This document shows positions 14,881 through 21,001 of a DNA stretch of 21,001 bases, piece by piece (position 1 is the first letter of the stretch; the number at the start of each line of letters is the position of its first letter). The stretch spans positions 1 to 21,001 of the forward strand of contig WQXE01000017.1 of NCBI GenBank assembly GCA_009784995.1. The letters are read 5' to 3'. The DNA is from Treponema sp. Lineage in GTDB: Bacteria > Spirochaetota > Spirochaetia > Treponematales > Breznakiellaceae. Below the pieces are notes generated by a model. It worked only from the letters and a program-made list of their open reading frames with translations, was not told where the DNA came from and made no database searches. The translations under genes and the position numbers were made by a program.

Positions 14881-15284
14881 GGTTATCTCCTTGTTTTTTA
14901 TTTAAAATACTTATAAATTTAAACAACAAAAATAAAAAAAGATATTAGGCAAATGCCTGATTTTTACCCTAGATGACTTCTATTTTGTCTTTTTTCCATT
15001 AAAAATTTAGTAAAAGTTAAAGTGGGTTGTTTGGAAACAACGGGCTGAATATCCATTACAAATCTGTTTGCCAAAGTTTCTGTACAACTTGCGGTAGTTT
15101 CAGTAACAAGCATCGTAGATGCATTATATTTTATATTAGTTTTGATATTTAACAATATTCTATTTGGAAAAGAAAGAAAGGTATATCCATCTTTGCCAGT
15201 TTTATGATCTATCAGGCAGACAAGAAAATAGTTAAAATCCACATTAGAAACGAAAGAACAGGAAAGATAATATTATGCGGGTTT
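14881..15284. other. 404-bp stretch without a convincing gene
   Basis: It contains the xylanase ribosome binding site and an AT-rich upstream region, a hairpin at 14933-14960, and one minus-strand open frame (GTG 15242 to 14964, 92 codons). That frame has no clear Shine-Dalgarno, no recognisable motif and mixed codon use. It could be a gene remnant, since the composition matches the CGCG-free island. I do not claim a gene. Confidence 0.5.
14933..14960 (-). terminator. Rho-independent terminator candidate
   Basis: On the minus strand a six-pair stem with one G-U (14955-14960 with 14945-14950) and loop ATTT is followed by TATC and a run of seven T (14940-14934). It would end transcripts coming from the amidohydrolase operon before the xylanase relic. 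Confidence 0.55.
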
Positions 15285-16109
15285 TTAAATATTTATCAAG
15301 ATATTTTTTATATTCCCGCCAAGAATTTTTTCTTTTTCTTCTTCGGTAAAACCGCTTTCTTCTATATCAGAGAAATACCTTGAAGGTTGTAAAAGCGGAA
15401 AATCACTGCCAAAAATAATTTTATCGCATAAATCCAGAGTTTTTATAACTTTGTATATTTTTTTATCGTAAAGAAAGGGAGCGGCGGCTGTATCATAATA
15501 AACATTACAAAACTTCTCTTTTAATTCTTTCATTAGTTCGTAAAAAAAAAGGCCGCCGCCAAAATGCGCGAGGATTATTTTTAATTTTGGATTATTTGTA
15601 ATAAAGTTTTCCAATTGTTTAAGCGAAACATCTGTTTTTCCGGGATAATAATGTCCGACACCTTCGTTAACATGAAGTAAAATAGGAAGATTTAATTCTT
15701 TACAAGTTTCACATATTTCATGCCAATTTTCTGATTCATTAAACTTTGGGAATAACTCCCCTACTCCAACTAAACCCGCGTTGTAACACCTATTTATTTC
15801 TTGTGCGGCTCCTTCACATGGCGGAACTACCGCGAAGCCGGTTAATTTATCCGGAAACTGTTTTACTTTTTCTATTACATAATCATTAACATAACGGCAA
15901 AGCCCCAGATCGTTAAAAGCAAAACCAAAAATAACAGATTTTTCGATACCGTTTTTTTCCATTGATATTATTACATCTTCGGCTGTAGCGAATTTATTAT
16001 TTTTGGTATTAGATAATAAAGAAAAGTGCGGTTCGTTTGTGGTATATTTTTCCCAGTTAGCAATTATATCCGGAGGCGTTACATGCACATGAGTGTCGAC
16101 TAATATCAT
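15285..16109 (-). CDS. Amidohydrolase (amidohydrolase_2 / COG2159 type)
   Basis: 274-residue TIM-barrel metal hydrolase. Metal-site residues are visible in order: H7-x-H9 in VDTHVHVTPP, His146 in ILLHVNEG, His182 in ILAHFGGG and Asp236 in IFGSDFPLL. This set is shared by ACMSD-like decarboxylases and related hydrolases, so the reaction (hydrolysis or decarboxylation) cannot be decided. The ATG at 16109 has GAGG eight bases upstream, just outside the left arm of repeat copy 4. It lies 65 bp after the ECF S-component gene on the same strand and is probably the last gene of that operon. It may act on the imported compound, but adjacency is the only evidence. It ends before the terminator candidate at 14933. 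Confidence 0.88.
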   Translation of the reverse strand: MILVDTHVHVTPPDIIANWEKYTTNEPHFSLLSNTKNNKFATAEDVIISMEKNGIEKSVIFGFAFNDLGLCRYVNDYVIEKVKQFPDKLTGFAVVPPCEGAAQEINRCYNAGLVGVGELFPKFNESENWHEICETCKELNLPILLHVNEGVGHYYPGKTDVSLKQLENFITNNPKLKIILAHFGGGLFFYELMKELKEKFCNVYYDTAAAPFLYDKKIYKVIKTLDLCDKIIFGSDFPLLQPSRYFSDIEESGFTEEEKEKILGGNIKNILINI

Positions 16110-16115
16110 CTAAAA

Positions 16116-16215
16116 GACCTCACACGGAGGCACGGAGGCACAGAGAACACGAAGTTAATTTTGTAATCATATTTCTAATTACTCCTTGTTGCGCCTTCTT
16201 CGTCTTCGTGGTTAA
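16116..16215. repeat. Two-arm 8-base-unit repeat, copy 4, spanning a gene end and the next leader
   Basis: Left arm 16119-16154 (CTCACACGGAGG, CACGGAGG, CACAGAGAA, CACGAAG), loop starting TTAATTTT as in copy 1, right arm about 16182-16212 (CTCCTTGTTGCGCCTTCTTCGTCTTCGTGG). The right arm encodes the last 13 codons of the S-component gene on the minus strand (NHEDEEGATRSN and its TAG). The left arm fills the leader of the amidohydrolase gene. Confidence 0.78.
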
Positions 16216-16963
16216 TACTCTCTCTATCCTGTGGACCTACAAAAATGCCGATTTTATTTAACCCTGCCAATAACGGCACACCTACAAACATGGCGGCTAA
16301 CGCGAAAATCATGCGTTCGATGGGCGCTATAACGGTAAGAGCAGTCCAAACTTCATTTGGCTGTTTGAATAAAACAAGCGAAAGATAGTTTCCGATTGTG
16401 GCTCCTCCGATAAGACCACCGAATGAACAAAGCCAAAACGCGGGTAAATTTATAAAATTACTTTTATATGAAAATAATCTTCTCGCGAAAATAATTCCTA
16501 TTATTACCGCGGCAAAACCTAATCCATAATAAATAACAGGTATACTAATAACGCTTCTGCCAATTTCCTGAGTAAACCAGAGAACTGTTCCAATAACATA
16601 AACAATGATGGCTCCGTTAAAAACAAAATTTCCATTTTCTCTAACAGAGACAGGAGGCCATTTTCCCCAAGCGATGCAGCCAGCCGTAAACGCGGTTGTC
16701 ATTCCAATTACAAAAGAAACAGGACCTAGCATCGGTTTAACAGGCGCTATAAAAAAACCGACAAAGCCGCCAATCGCGGAACAAAGAGCGCCAACTATTG
16801 GTCCAAAAAATATCCCTGACAATGGGTTTAATATATTCGCGAATGTAAAATGAGAACCTGTTCCCAAAATTGGAAAAGTTGGCACTAAATATCCCGCGGC
16901 GACTACTGCCGCCCATACAGCTATTACAGCAGGATGGGTGTACTTAAAAACCTTTTTATTCAT
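16175..16963 (-). CDS. ECF transporter S component (substrate unknown)
   Basis: 262 residues, membrane protein with about six to eight helices, longer than the usual 170-200 for S components. The stretch HFTFANILNPLSGIFFGPIVGALCSAIGGFVGFF is typical of ECF substrate-binding subunits, which bind vitamins or metal ions outside and hand them to EcfT. The ATG overlaps the ATPase stop (ATGA), with GGGAG just upstream, so the subunits are co-translated. The extra length is a second set of helices after residue 115. The C-terminal 13 residues (NHEDEEGATRSN) derive from the repeat and are unlikely to matter for transport. I could not tell the substrate from sequence; the next gene is a hydrolase. Confidence 0.8.
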   Translation of the reverse strand: MNKKVFKYTHPAVIAVWAAVVAAGYLVPTFPILGTGSHFTFANILNPLSGIFFGPIVGALCSAIGGFVGFFIAPVKPMLGPVSFVIGMTTAFTAGCIAWGKWPPVSVRENGNFVFNGAIIVYVIGTVLWFTQEIGRSVISIPVIYYGLGFAAVIIGIIFARRLFSYKSNFINLPAFWLCSFGGLIGGATIGNYLSLVLFKQPNEVWTALTVIAPIERMIFALAAMFVGVPLLAGLNKIGIFVGPQDRESINHEDEEGATRSN

Positions 16964-18459
16964 ATATCTCCCTCATTTAAGTTAACATCCATTATTATTC
17001 TATTTTTGTCCAGTTTTATTAATCTACGCGCGTATTCTCCAGCTAAAATAATATTATGCGATATAAAAATTATTGTAAAGTCCTTTTTATGTAGAGTATA
17101 TAAAATATCCATAATTTCCCGGCTTTCTGAATAATCTAAACCTGTATCAACTTCATCTAAAATGATAATTTTACATCCCATCGCGAGAATACACGCTAAT
17201 AAAACCTTTATTCTATCCGCTTTTTTTAAAAGAAGTGGAAATTCATCGGGGTTATAAAGTTCCAGTGTATTAAGCGTTTCTTCTACACGTTCTTTTATTT
17301 CCTTTTTTGATAATCGCGTGTTTTTTAGCGCGAAAGCGACTTCGTTGTAAACAGTATCGGTAAAAAGCTGATTATCAGGATTTTGCATAACAAAACCCGC
17401 TTCTTTTGAAATCTCTCCAACTGTCATTTCTTTTATATTCCTGCCATGAAGAAAAATATCTCCGCTTTTGGGACGTAAAAGTCCTGTAATATTTTTTAGA
17501 AGTGTTGTTTTCCCGCAGCCGTTTTTTCCTGTTATCGCGACAAAGTCATTTTCGTATACTGACAAATTGATATTTTCGATACCACCACCACCCGGATACA
17601 TGTAACACAAATTACTCACACGGAGACACGGAGACACGGTGGACACGGAGGTAGAAGTAGAATTATTAAAAAAACTCTGTGTACTCTGTGCCTTTGTGCC
17701 TCTGTGTGAATCTCTTCTGCTTATAGGTCTTATACCGGTGGATTCCAGCAATTCACTATTTTCAAAAATATTGTTTGCTATATCTAACGCCGCGACGCGA
17801 CCTTGTTTTAAAATACAAACTCTGTCGGCGTATTCAGACATCATTTTACTGTCGTGGGAAGTTATAATAATCGTTATCTTATATTTTTCTTTTAATTCTT
17901 TTAAAACAGAAATAACACTGGCAGCTCCGTCCGGATCAAGGCGGCAAAGGGGTTCGTCAAGTATAAGGATTTTACTTTTCATCGCGAGAGCGGCTGCAAT
18001 GGAAAGGCGCTGCTTTTCGCCGCCGGAAAGCGTCGCTGGCGATCTATCTTCAAAACCCGCTAACCCTGTAACACAGAGCGAGTATTCTACCCTTTCATTT
18101 ATTTCCTGAAGCGGTAAAAGAAGATTCTCAGGACCGAACGCTATTTCGTTTTTAACGGTCGATGTAAAAAGCTGAATATCAGGATCATCCAAAACAATTC
18201 CCGCTTTATAAGCCAATTGGGATACAGACGATTCCTTTGTGTTTATTCCGTCAACTGTAACAGTCCCTGATAAAATACCTCCATAACTATGAGGGATAAT
18301 ACCGTTAATTAACTTACATAATGTAGTTTTACCCGCGCCTGTTTCTCCCATTACGGCAAGAAACTCTCCTTCATGAATGGAAAAATTAATTTCTTCCAGA
18401 GCGAATTTTTCCCCGCGAGGATATTTATAACTTACATTTTCAAATTTTATTAATCCCAT
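16960..18459 (-). CDS. ecfA: Fused double ATPase of the ECF transporter (EcfA-EcfA')
   Basis: 499 residues with two ABC domains in one chain, powering the ECF importer from the cytoplasmic side. Domain 1: Walker A GETGAGKT (38-45), signature LSGGE (144-148), Walker B ILILDEP (164-170), H-loop His202. Domain 2: Walker A GKNGCGKT (311-318), Q-loop Gln359, Walker B IIILDEV (431-437). Two defects stand out: the domain 1 Q-loop has Asp91 (VLDDPD) where Gln is normal, and domain 2 has LKKAD (411-415) instead of LSGGQ. Both belong to the same composite ATP site, so this is probably an asymmetric ATPase with one working site. The linker at about 250-281 (DSHRGTKAQ...SPCLRV) is encoded entirely by repeat copy 5. 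It starts 7 bp after the EcfT stop. Confidence 0.93.
   Translation of the reverse strand: MGLIKFENVSYKYPRGEKFALEEINFSIHEGEFLAVMGETGAGKTTLCKLINGIIPHSYGGILSGTVTVDGINTKESSVSQLAYKAGIVLDDPDIQLFTSTVKNEIAFGPENLLLPLQEINERVEYSLCVTGLAGFEDRSPATLSGGEKQRLSIAAALAMKSKILILDEPLCRLDPDGAASVISVLKELKEKYKITIIITSHDSKMMSEYADRVCILKQGRVAALDIANNIFENSELLESTGIRPISRRDSHRGTKAQSTQSFFNNSTSTSVSTVSPCLRVSNLCYMYPGGGGIENINLSVYENDFVAITGKNGCGKTTLLKNITGLLRPKSGDIFLHGRNIKEMTVGEISKEAGFVMQNPDNQLFTDTVYNEVAFALKNTRLSKKEIKERVEETLNTLELYNPDEFPLLLKKADRIKVLLACILAMGCKIIILDEVDTGLDYSESREIMDILYTLHKKDFTIIFISHNIILAGEYARRLIKLDKNRIIMDVNLNEGDI
17614..17718. repeat. Two-arm 8-base-unit repeat, copy 5, inserted in frame in the ecfA linker
   Basis: Left arm 17614-17650 (ACTCACACGGAGA, CACGGAGA, CACGGTGGA, CACGGAG), loop about 17651-17672, right arm 17673-17709 (ACTCTGTGTA, CTCTGTGCC, TTTGTGCC, TCTGTGTGAA). 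The arms pair imperfectly as an inverted repeat. The whole copy lies inside the reading frame without a stop, encoding about 32 residues between the two ATPase domains. This is the clearest case of the element inside a protein. Confidence 0.85.
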
Positions 18460-18466
18460 TTTTTAC

Positions 18467-19213
18467 TCATCGATAATTATAAAAAATCATAATAATAAAA
18501 AAACCCGCGCACAACGCCATAAAATAAAAATCAATCTTTTTTAATACCGGTTTATCTATCCATGTTCTTGTTTTGTAAATACCAAATGCTCTGCAATCCA
18601 TTATAATAGAAGATACTTGCGCTTTTCGCATCGCGCTTAACATAAGAGGAACTAAAAGCCCGGTATAGGCTTTTATTTTTTTTAAAATTGATATTTTAAA
18701 TATACCCCGCGTTTCGCGGTCAAAAACACGCGTTCCGCGCAGTTTTTGCGCGTCTATAAAAATAAGGGCTTCATCTTTGAAAATATAAATAAAATTAAAC
18801 GCGATCGTTATTATAAAAGTAAAGCGGTAGCTCAAACCCAATGCGCAAAGACCCGCGGCGATTCTGTGAGGCGGGGTAGTTTCTGTAAAAACCGGCAAAA
18901 ACAACAACAGTACAACAATACGGCAAATAATTACAATTCCAAGTATCAAACCATCAATTTTTATAAAGTTCACTATGTAAGAATCACCGGGACCAAAGAC
19001 ACTTTGGATAATTAATATAAAAAACGCTAACAATGTAAGATTTTTCAGTAGTCTAAAGCCTTTTAATGGAATTTTAGCAATTAATCGAATAATAATTGTT
19101 ATTAATAACAAGCTGACAGCAACGTGAAGTTTGTCAACAATAAAAACTAAAATAGAAAACAGGATAACAAAAAACAATTTAGTTCTTACATCCAGCTTAA
19201 AAAATACAGACAT
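18467..19213 (-). CDS. ecfT: ECF transporter transmembrane component EcfT
   Basis: 248-residue membrane scaffold that couples the two ATPase domains to the S component. About five to six helices follow the N-terminal LDVRTKLFFVILFSI. The two coupling-helix motifs are seen as AQKLRGTRVF and MDCRAFGIYKT, equivalent to the paired Ala-Arg-Gly type motifs of EcfT. I choose the ATG at 19213, which has AAGG six bases upstream and a normal EcfT N-terminus. An in-frame ATG at 19294 would add 27 residues of aromatic-rich sequence overlapping the divergent promoter region. This is the first gene of the operon ecfT, ecfA, S component, amidohydrolase. Confidence 0.88.
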   Translation of the reverse strand: MSVFFKLDVRTKLFFVILFSILVFIVDKLHVAVSLLLITIIIRLIAKIPLKGFRLLKNLTLLAFFILIIQSVFGPGDSYIVNFIKIDGLILGIVIICRIVVLLLFLPVFTETTPPHRIAAGLCALGLSYRFTFIITIAFNFIYIFKDEALIFIDAQKLRGTRVFDRETRGIFKISILKKIKAYTGLLVPLMLSAMRKAQVSSIIMDCRAFGIYKTRTWIDKPVLKKIDFYFMALCAGFFIIMIFYNYR

Positions 19214-19247
19214 AAAATACCTTAAATATGAATACCTGATAAAACTA

Positions 19248-19276
19248 TATACAAAATGAGAATAATGTGCTATATT
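19248..19276 (+). promoter_or_regulatory. Extended -10 promoter of the zinc-ribbon gene
   Basis: TATACA (19248-19253), 17-base spacer, then TGC-TATATT (TATATT at 19271-19276). The extended TG motif fits sigma-70 use. The predicted start near 19283 leaves a leader of about 26 bases with AAGGAG at 19297-19302, seven bases before the ATG. Confidence 0.5.
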
Positions 19277-19309
19277 GGTAATAATATCATACAAAAAAGG
19301 AGTGAGTGA

Positions 19310-19645
19310 ATGACTGACGCAAAAACACGCCTAGCAAACAGGGAAAGACAGAGGAAATATCGTGAAGCGCACAGGGATGAAATCAACGAACAACGAAAAG
19401 AAAGGTATAATGCCCGCATAGCCAAGGGAAAATGCCCCCGCTGCGGAGGAAAAGTAAAGAAGGGGTACACTCTTTGTACAGAATGCTGCGATTATCAAGC
19501 TAACTTAAATCGAAAATACGCCAAACAAAAGAAAAAATCTCCGGCAACTAAAAAAAGCGTCAAAACCGCGTCAAAAAAACCGGCGGCTAAAAAATCCACC
19601 GCAAAAAAAACTACTACTAAAGCAAAACCAAAACCAAAAAAATAA
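19310..19645 (+). CDS. Small zinc-ribbon protein with Lys/Ala-rich tail
   Basis: 111 residues, strongly basic. Residues 6-40 form a charged helix (RERQRKYREAHRDEINEQRK). A zinc ribbon follows, with Cys42, Cys45, Cys56 and Cys59 (CPRCGG...LCTEC) and an extra Cys60. Residues 71-111 are a low-complexity tail of Lys, Ala, Thr, Ser and Pro (repeated AAKKSTAKK-like units), like bacterial histone H1-type proteins. It most likely binds nucleic acid, in chromosome organisation or RNA/ribosome association; no catalytic motif is seen. The start has a strong AAGGAG at seven bases. It is a single gene between the divergent ecfT operon and the convergent prs gene. The tail could be of variable length among strains. 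Confidence 0.85.
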   Translation: MTDAKTRLANRERQRKYREAHRDEINEQRKERYNARIAKGKCPRCGGKVKKGYTLCTECCDYQANLNRKYAKQKKKSPATKKSVKTASKKPAAKKSTAKKTTTKAKPKPKK

Positions 19646-19713
19646 TAAGTAACCATAAATAAAGGGGGATACGGGGTAAAAATAAAACGTCGTTTCCTCC
19701 GAAAAAATCCGCT

Positions 19714-20994
19714 TTATTCTTCTTTTATATCTTCTACAAAGGGTAGTTCATTTTGCGATTCTGCCGTCATTGTCTGAGAAAGCAATTTATTAATAATTCT
19801 AGCGTTATCAAGCAGACTTGAAACCGATTGATTTTGATGAAGCCGCGAAATTACATGAGCGAACAGGCGAGAAATATTTACACTAACATACCATTCGCGT
19901 TTTACAACTTCTTCCTGATGCACAGCGTTAGTTCCGATTATCCTGTAAAAAAGACCTTCTTTGTACGCTTCGTCAAAATGCTCGATCGCGTTGCCGGAAA
20001 ATAAAGGCAGGCTTATCGCGCAAATAATTCTGCGCGCGCCGTTTTCTTTTAATAATTTCATTCCTTTTATTAAAGTGCCGCCTGTACCAAGCATATCGTC
20101 CGCCATAAAAACTGTTTTATCCTGCACATTTCCCAAAAGGCGTATCTGTGAAATATTGGATTGACTCGCGTCTTTGCTTACTTTGGAATAATCTCTTTCT
20201 TTATATAAAAGCGCGAGAGGTTTTTTTAACGCGGAAGCGTAAAATTTATTTCTGTCAACAGCGCCTGTATCGGGAGAAACAACAACAAAATCGTCGTTTA
20301 AAATATTATCCATTTTAGTCAGAGCTTGTATTATCTGATAACTCGCGTGAAGATTTTCAAGACGCATTTTATTAAAAGCGTTGATTATATCTCTTGAATG
20401 AATATCAAGCGTGATAATATGATTTACACCAAGGCTTTCAAATATTTTTCCAATGCGGCTTGCCGTAAGCCCTTCCCTGCCTTTTGCCTTGTGTTGACGC
20501 GAATATGGATAATTTGGGATAACAAGGGTTATCCTTTCGGCTCCAGCCTGCTTTGCCGCGTCGATTGTCACAAAAATTGTCATTAAATGATCATTTGTAG
20601 AAAGATTGGTTTTTATGCCGCCGGAAAATTTTACAGGAAACCTGTTTTCCACATCCTGGAAGATGTAAACATCCTTGCCTCGGATTGATTCTTCTATTTC
20701 GGATTTTATTTCCCCGTTGGGAAAAAGCGTGAATTTGACAGGGACTTTTATATTTACACTGTTTATATTAATTCCGCTTTGGGATGATGTCCCTCTTACA
20801 GTAATTTTATTTATAAGGTCGATTTGTAAGGCAGACTGTACGGGATCGATAGCGTATTTTTTGGAAATACTGTCGATAACTTGTTTACGGCTATGACGGT
20901 ATTTATGGCGTAAATGTTCAATTACTTCATCGGCAAAAACATCCCCGCCAGGGCAGGCAATGACGGCTAAATTCGCAGGGTTGAAGTATTTCAT
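19714..20994 (-). CDS. prs: Ribose-phosphate pyrophosphokinase (PRPP synthetase), long form
   Basis: 426 residues against the usual 310-320. It makes PRPP from ribose 5-phosphate and ATP for nucleotide, His and Trp synthesis. Family landmarks: FPNGEI (91-96), IPNYPYSRQHKAKGREGLTA around the catalytic loop (159-178), the metal-site His in LDIHS (196-200), VVVSPDTGAVDR (237-248) and the phosphate loop DDMLGTGGT (299-307). In the last motif Gly303 replaces the Asp of the usual DDMIDTGGT. An insertion of about 50-55 residues lies between the first strand region and FPNGEI (about 31-85), and the C-terminus is extended. ATG 20994 is the start, seven bases from the window edge, so its promoter is outside. 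It is convergent with the zinc-ribbon gene; no clear terminator is seen between them. Confidence 0.93.
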   Translation of the reverse strand: MKYFNPANLAVIACPGGDVFADEVIEHLRHKYRHSRKQVIDSISKKYAIDPVQSALQIDLINKITVRGTSSQSGININSVNIKVPVKFTLFPNGEIKSEIEESIRGKDVYIFQDVENRFPVKFSGGIKTNLSTNDHLMTIFVTIDAAKQAGAERITLVIPNYPYSRQHKAKGREGLTASRIGKIFESLGVNHIITLDIHSRDIINAFNKMRLENLHASYQIIQALTKMDNILNDDFVVVSPDTGAVDRNKFYASALKKPLALLYKERDYSKVSKDASQSNISQIRLLGNVQDKTVFMADDMLGTGGTLIKGMKLLKENGARRIICAISLPLFSGNAIEHFDEAYKEGLFYRIIGTNAVHQEEVVKREWYVSVNISRLFAHVISRLHQNQSVSSLLDNARIINKLLSQTMTAESQNELPFVEDIKEE

Positions 20995-21001
20995 GGCTTA
21001 G

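Noticed and set aside
14964..15242. 92-residue protein
   Set aside because: No ribosome binding site, no recognisable motif and a GTG start in an AT-rich gap; kept only as a possible remnant.
17200..17240. Frameshift hiding a normal LSGGQ in the second ATPase domain
   Set aside because: One shifted frame gives Ser-Gly but then a stop, while the main frame continues smoothly through the conserved ILAMGCKIIILDE stretch; the signature is substituted, not shifted.
7814..17718. CRISPR array or ordinary microsatellite
   Set aside because: The 8-base units are adjacent without spacers, the copies are kilobases apart, and each has a two-arm layout with a loop; this fits neither a CRISPR array nor a simple tandem tract.
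19214..19294. 27-residue N-terminal extension of EcfT
   Set aside because: The added residues are not EcfT-like, overlap the promoter region of the divergent gene, and ATG 19213 has its own AAGG.

Overview
The window reads as chromosomal DNA of a spirochaete, most likely a gut-associated member of the Treponemataceae. The reasons are AT-rich DNA with heavy GCG/CGCG use, lipoproteins with relaxed lipoboxes, a yajC-secD-secF cluster, a treponemal type of OmpA protein with a GHxALAG motif, an ECF vitamin-type importer and a GH10 xylanase relic. The genus is inferred from general resemblance, not from a database search.

Layout. 1-6633 (minus strand): a TPR lipoprotein gene, then yajC, secD, secF, ispH and a lipid-kinase gene cut by the left edge. 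The last five are separated by 46 bp or less, or overlap, so they look like one operon joining Sec export, isoprenoid synthesis and lipid phosphorylation. 6716-10100 (plus): a second TPR lipoprotein, an MltD-like lytic transglycosylase with two LysM domains, and a secreted protein of unknown role; together they suggest an envelope or peptidoglycan cluster. 10180-12394 (minus): a peptidoglycan-associated OmpA-family protein and a BASS-family transporter. 12486-15280: a compositionally different island with no CGCG tetranucleotide that I could find. It holds a UPF0175/PIN toxin-antitoxin pair with a recognisable promoter and upstream palindrome, and a GH10 xylanase gene carrying four in-frame stop codons and no frameshift. 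15285-19213 (minus): an ECF transporter operon (EcfT, a fused double ATPase, an S component) followed by an amidohydrolase. 19310-19645 (plus): a small zinc-ribbon protein with a histone H1-like basic tail. 19714-20994 (minus): an unusually long PRPP synthetase.

The most striking pattern is a dispersed repeat family at 7.8, 9.2, 10.1, 16.1 and 17.6 kb. Each full copy has a left arm of about four 8-base units (C-R-C-R-R-A-G-R type), an AT-rich loop and a right arm of roughly complementary units. The copies lie inside or at the ends of genes: one supplies about 32 in-frame codons to the linker of the fused ECF ATPase, two supply the C-terminal 13 codons of membrane proteins, one encodes the n-region of a signal peptide, and one provides a Shine-Dalgarno sequence. 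This resembles in principle the protein-invading palindromic elements of Rickettsia, with unrelated sequence.

Several proteins also lack a residue normally conserved in their family: SecF has Asn at the transmembrane proton-relay Asp, the fused ECF ATPase has two lesions converging on one ATP site, the lipid kinase has GGNGT for GGDGT, PRPP synthetase has Gly in the ribose-phosphate loop, and OmpA has GHAA for GHTD. No tRNA, rRNA, CRISPR array or intact insertion sequence was found.
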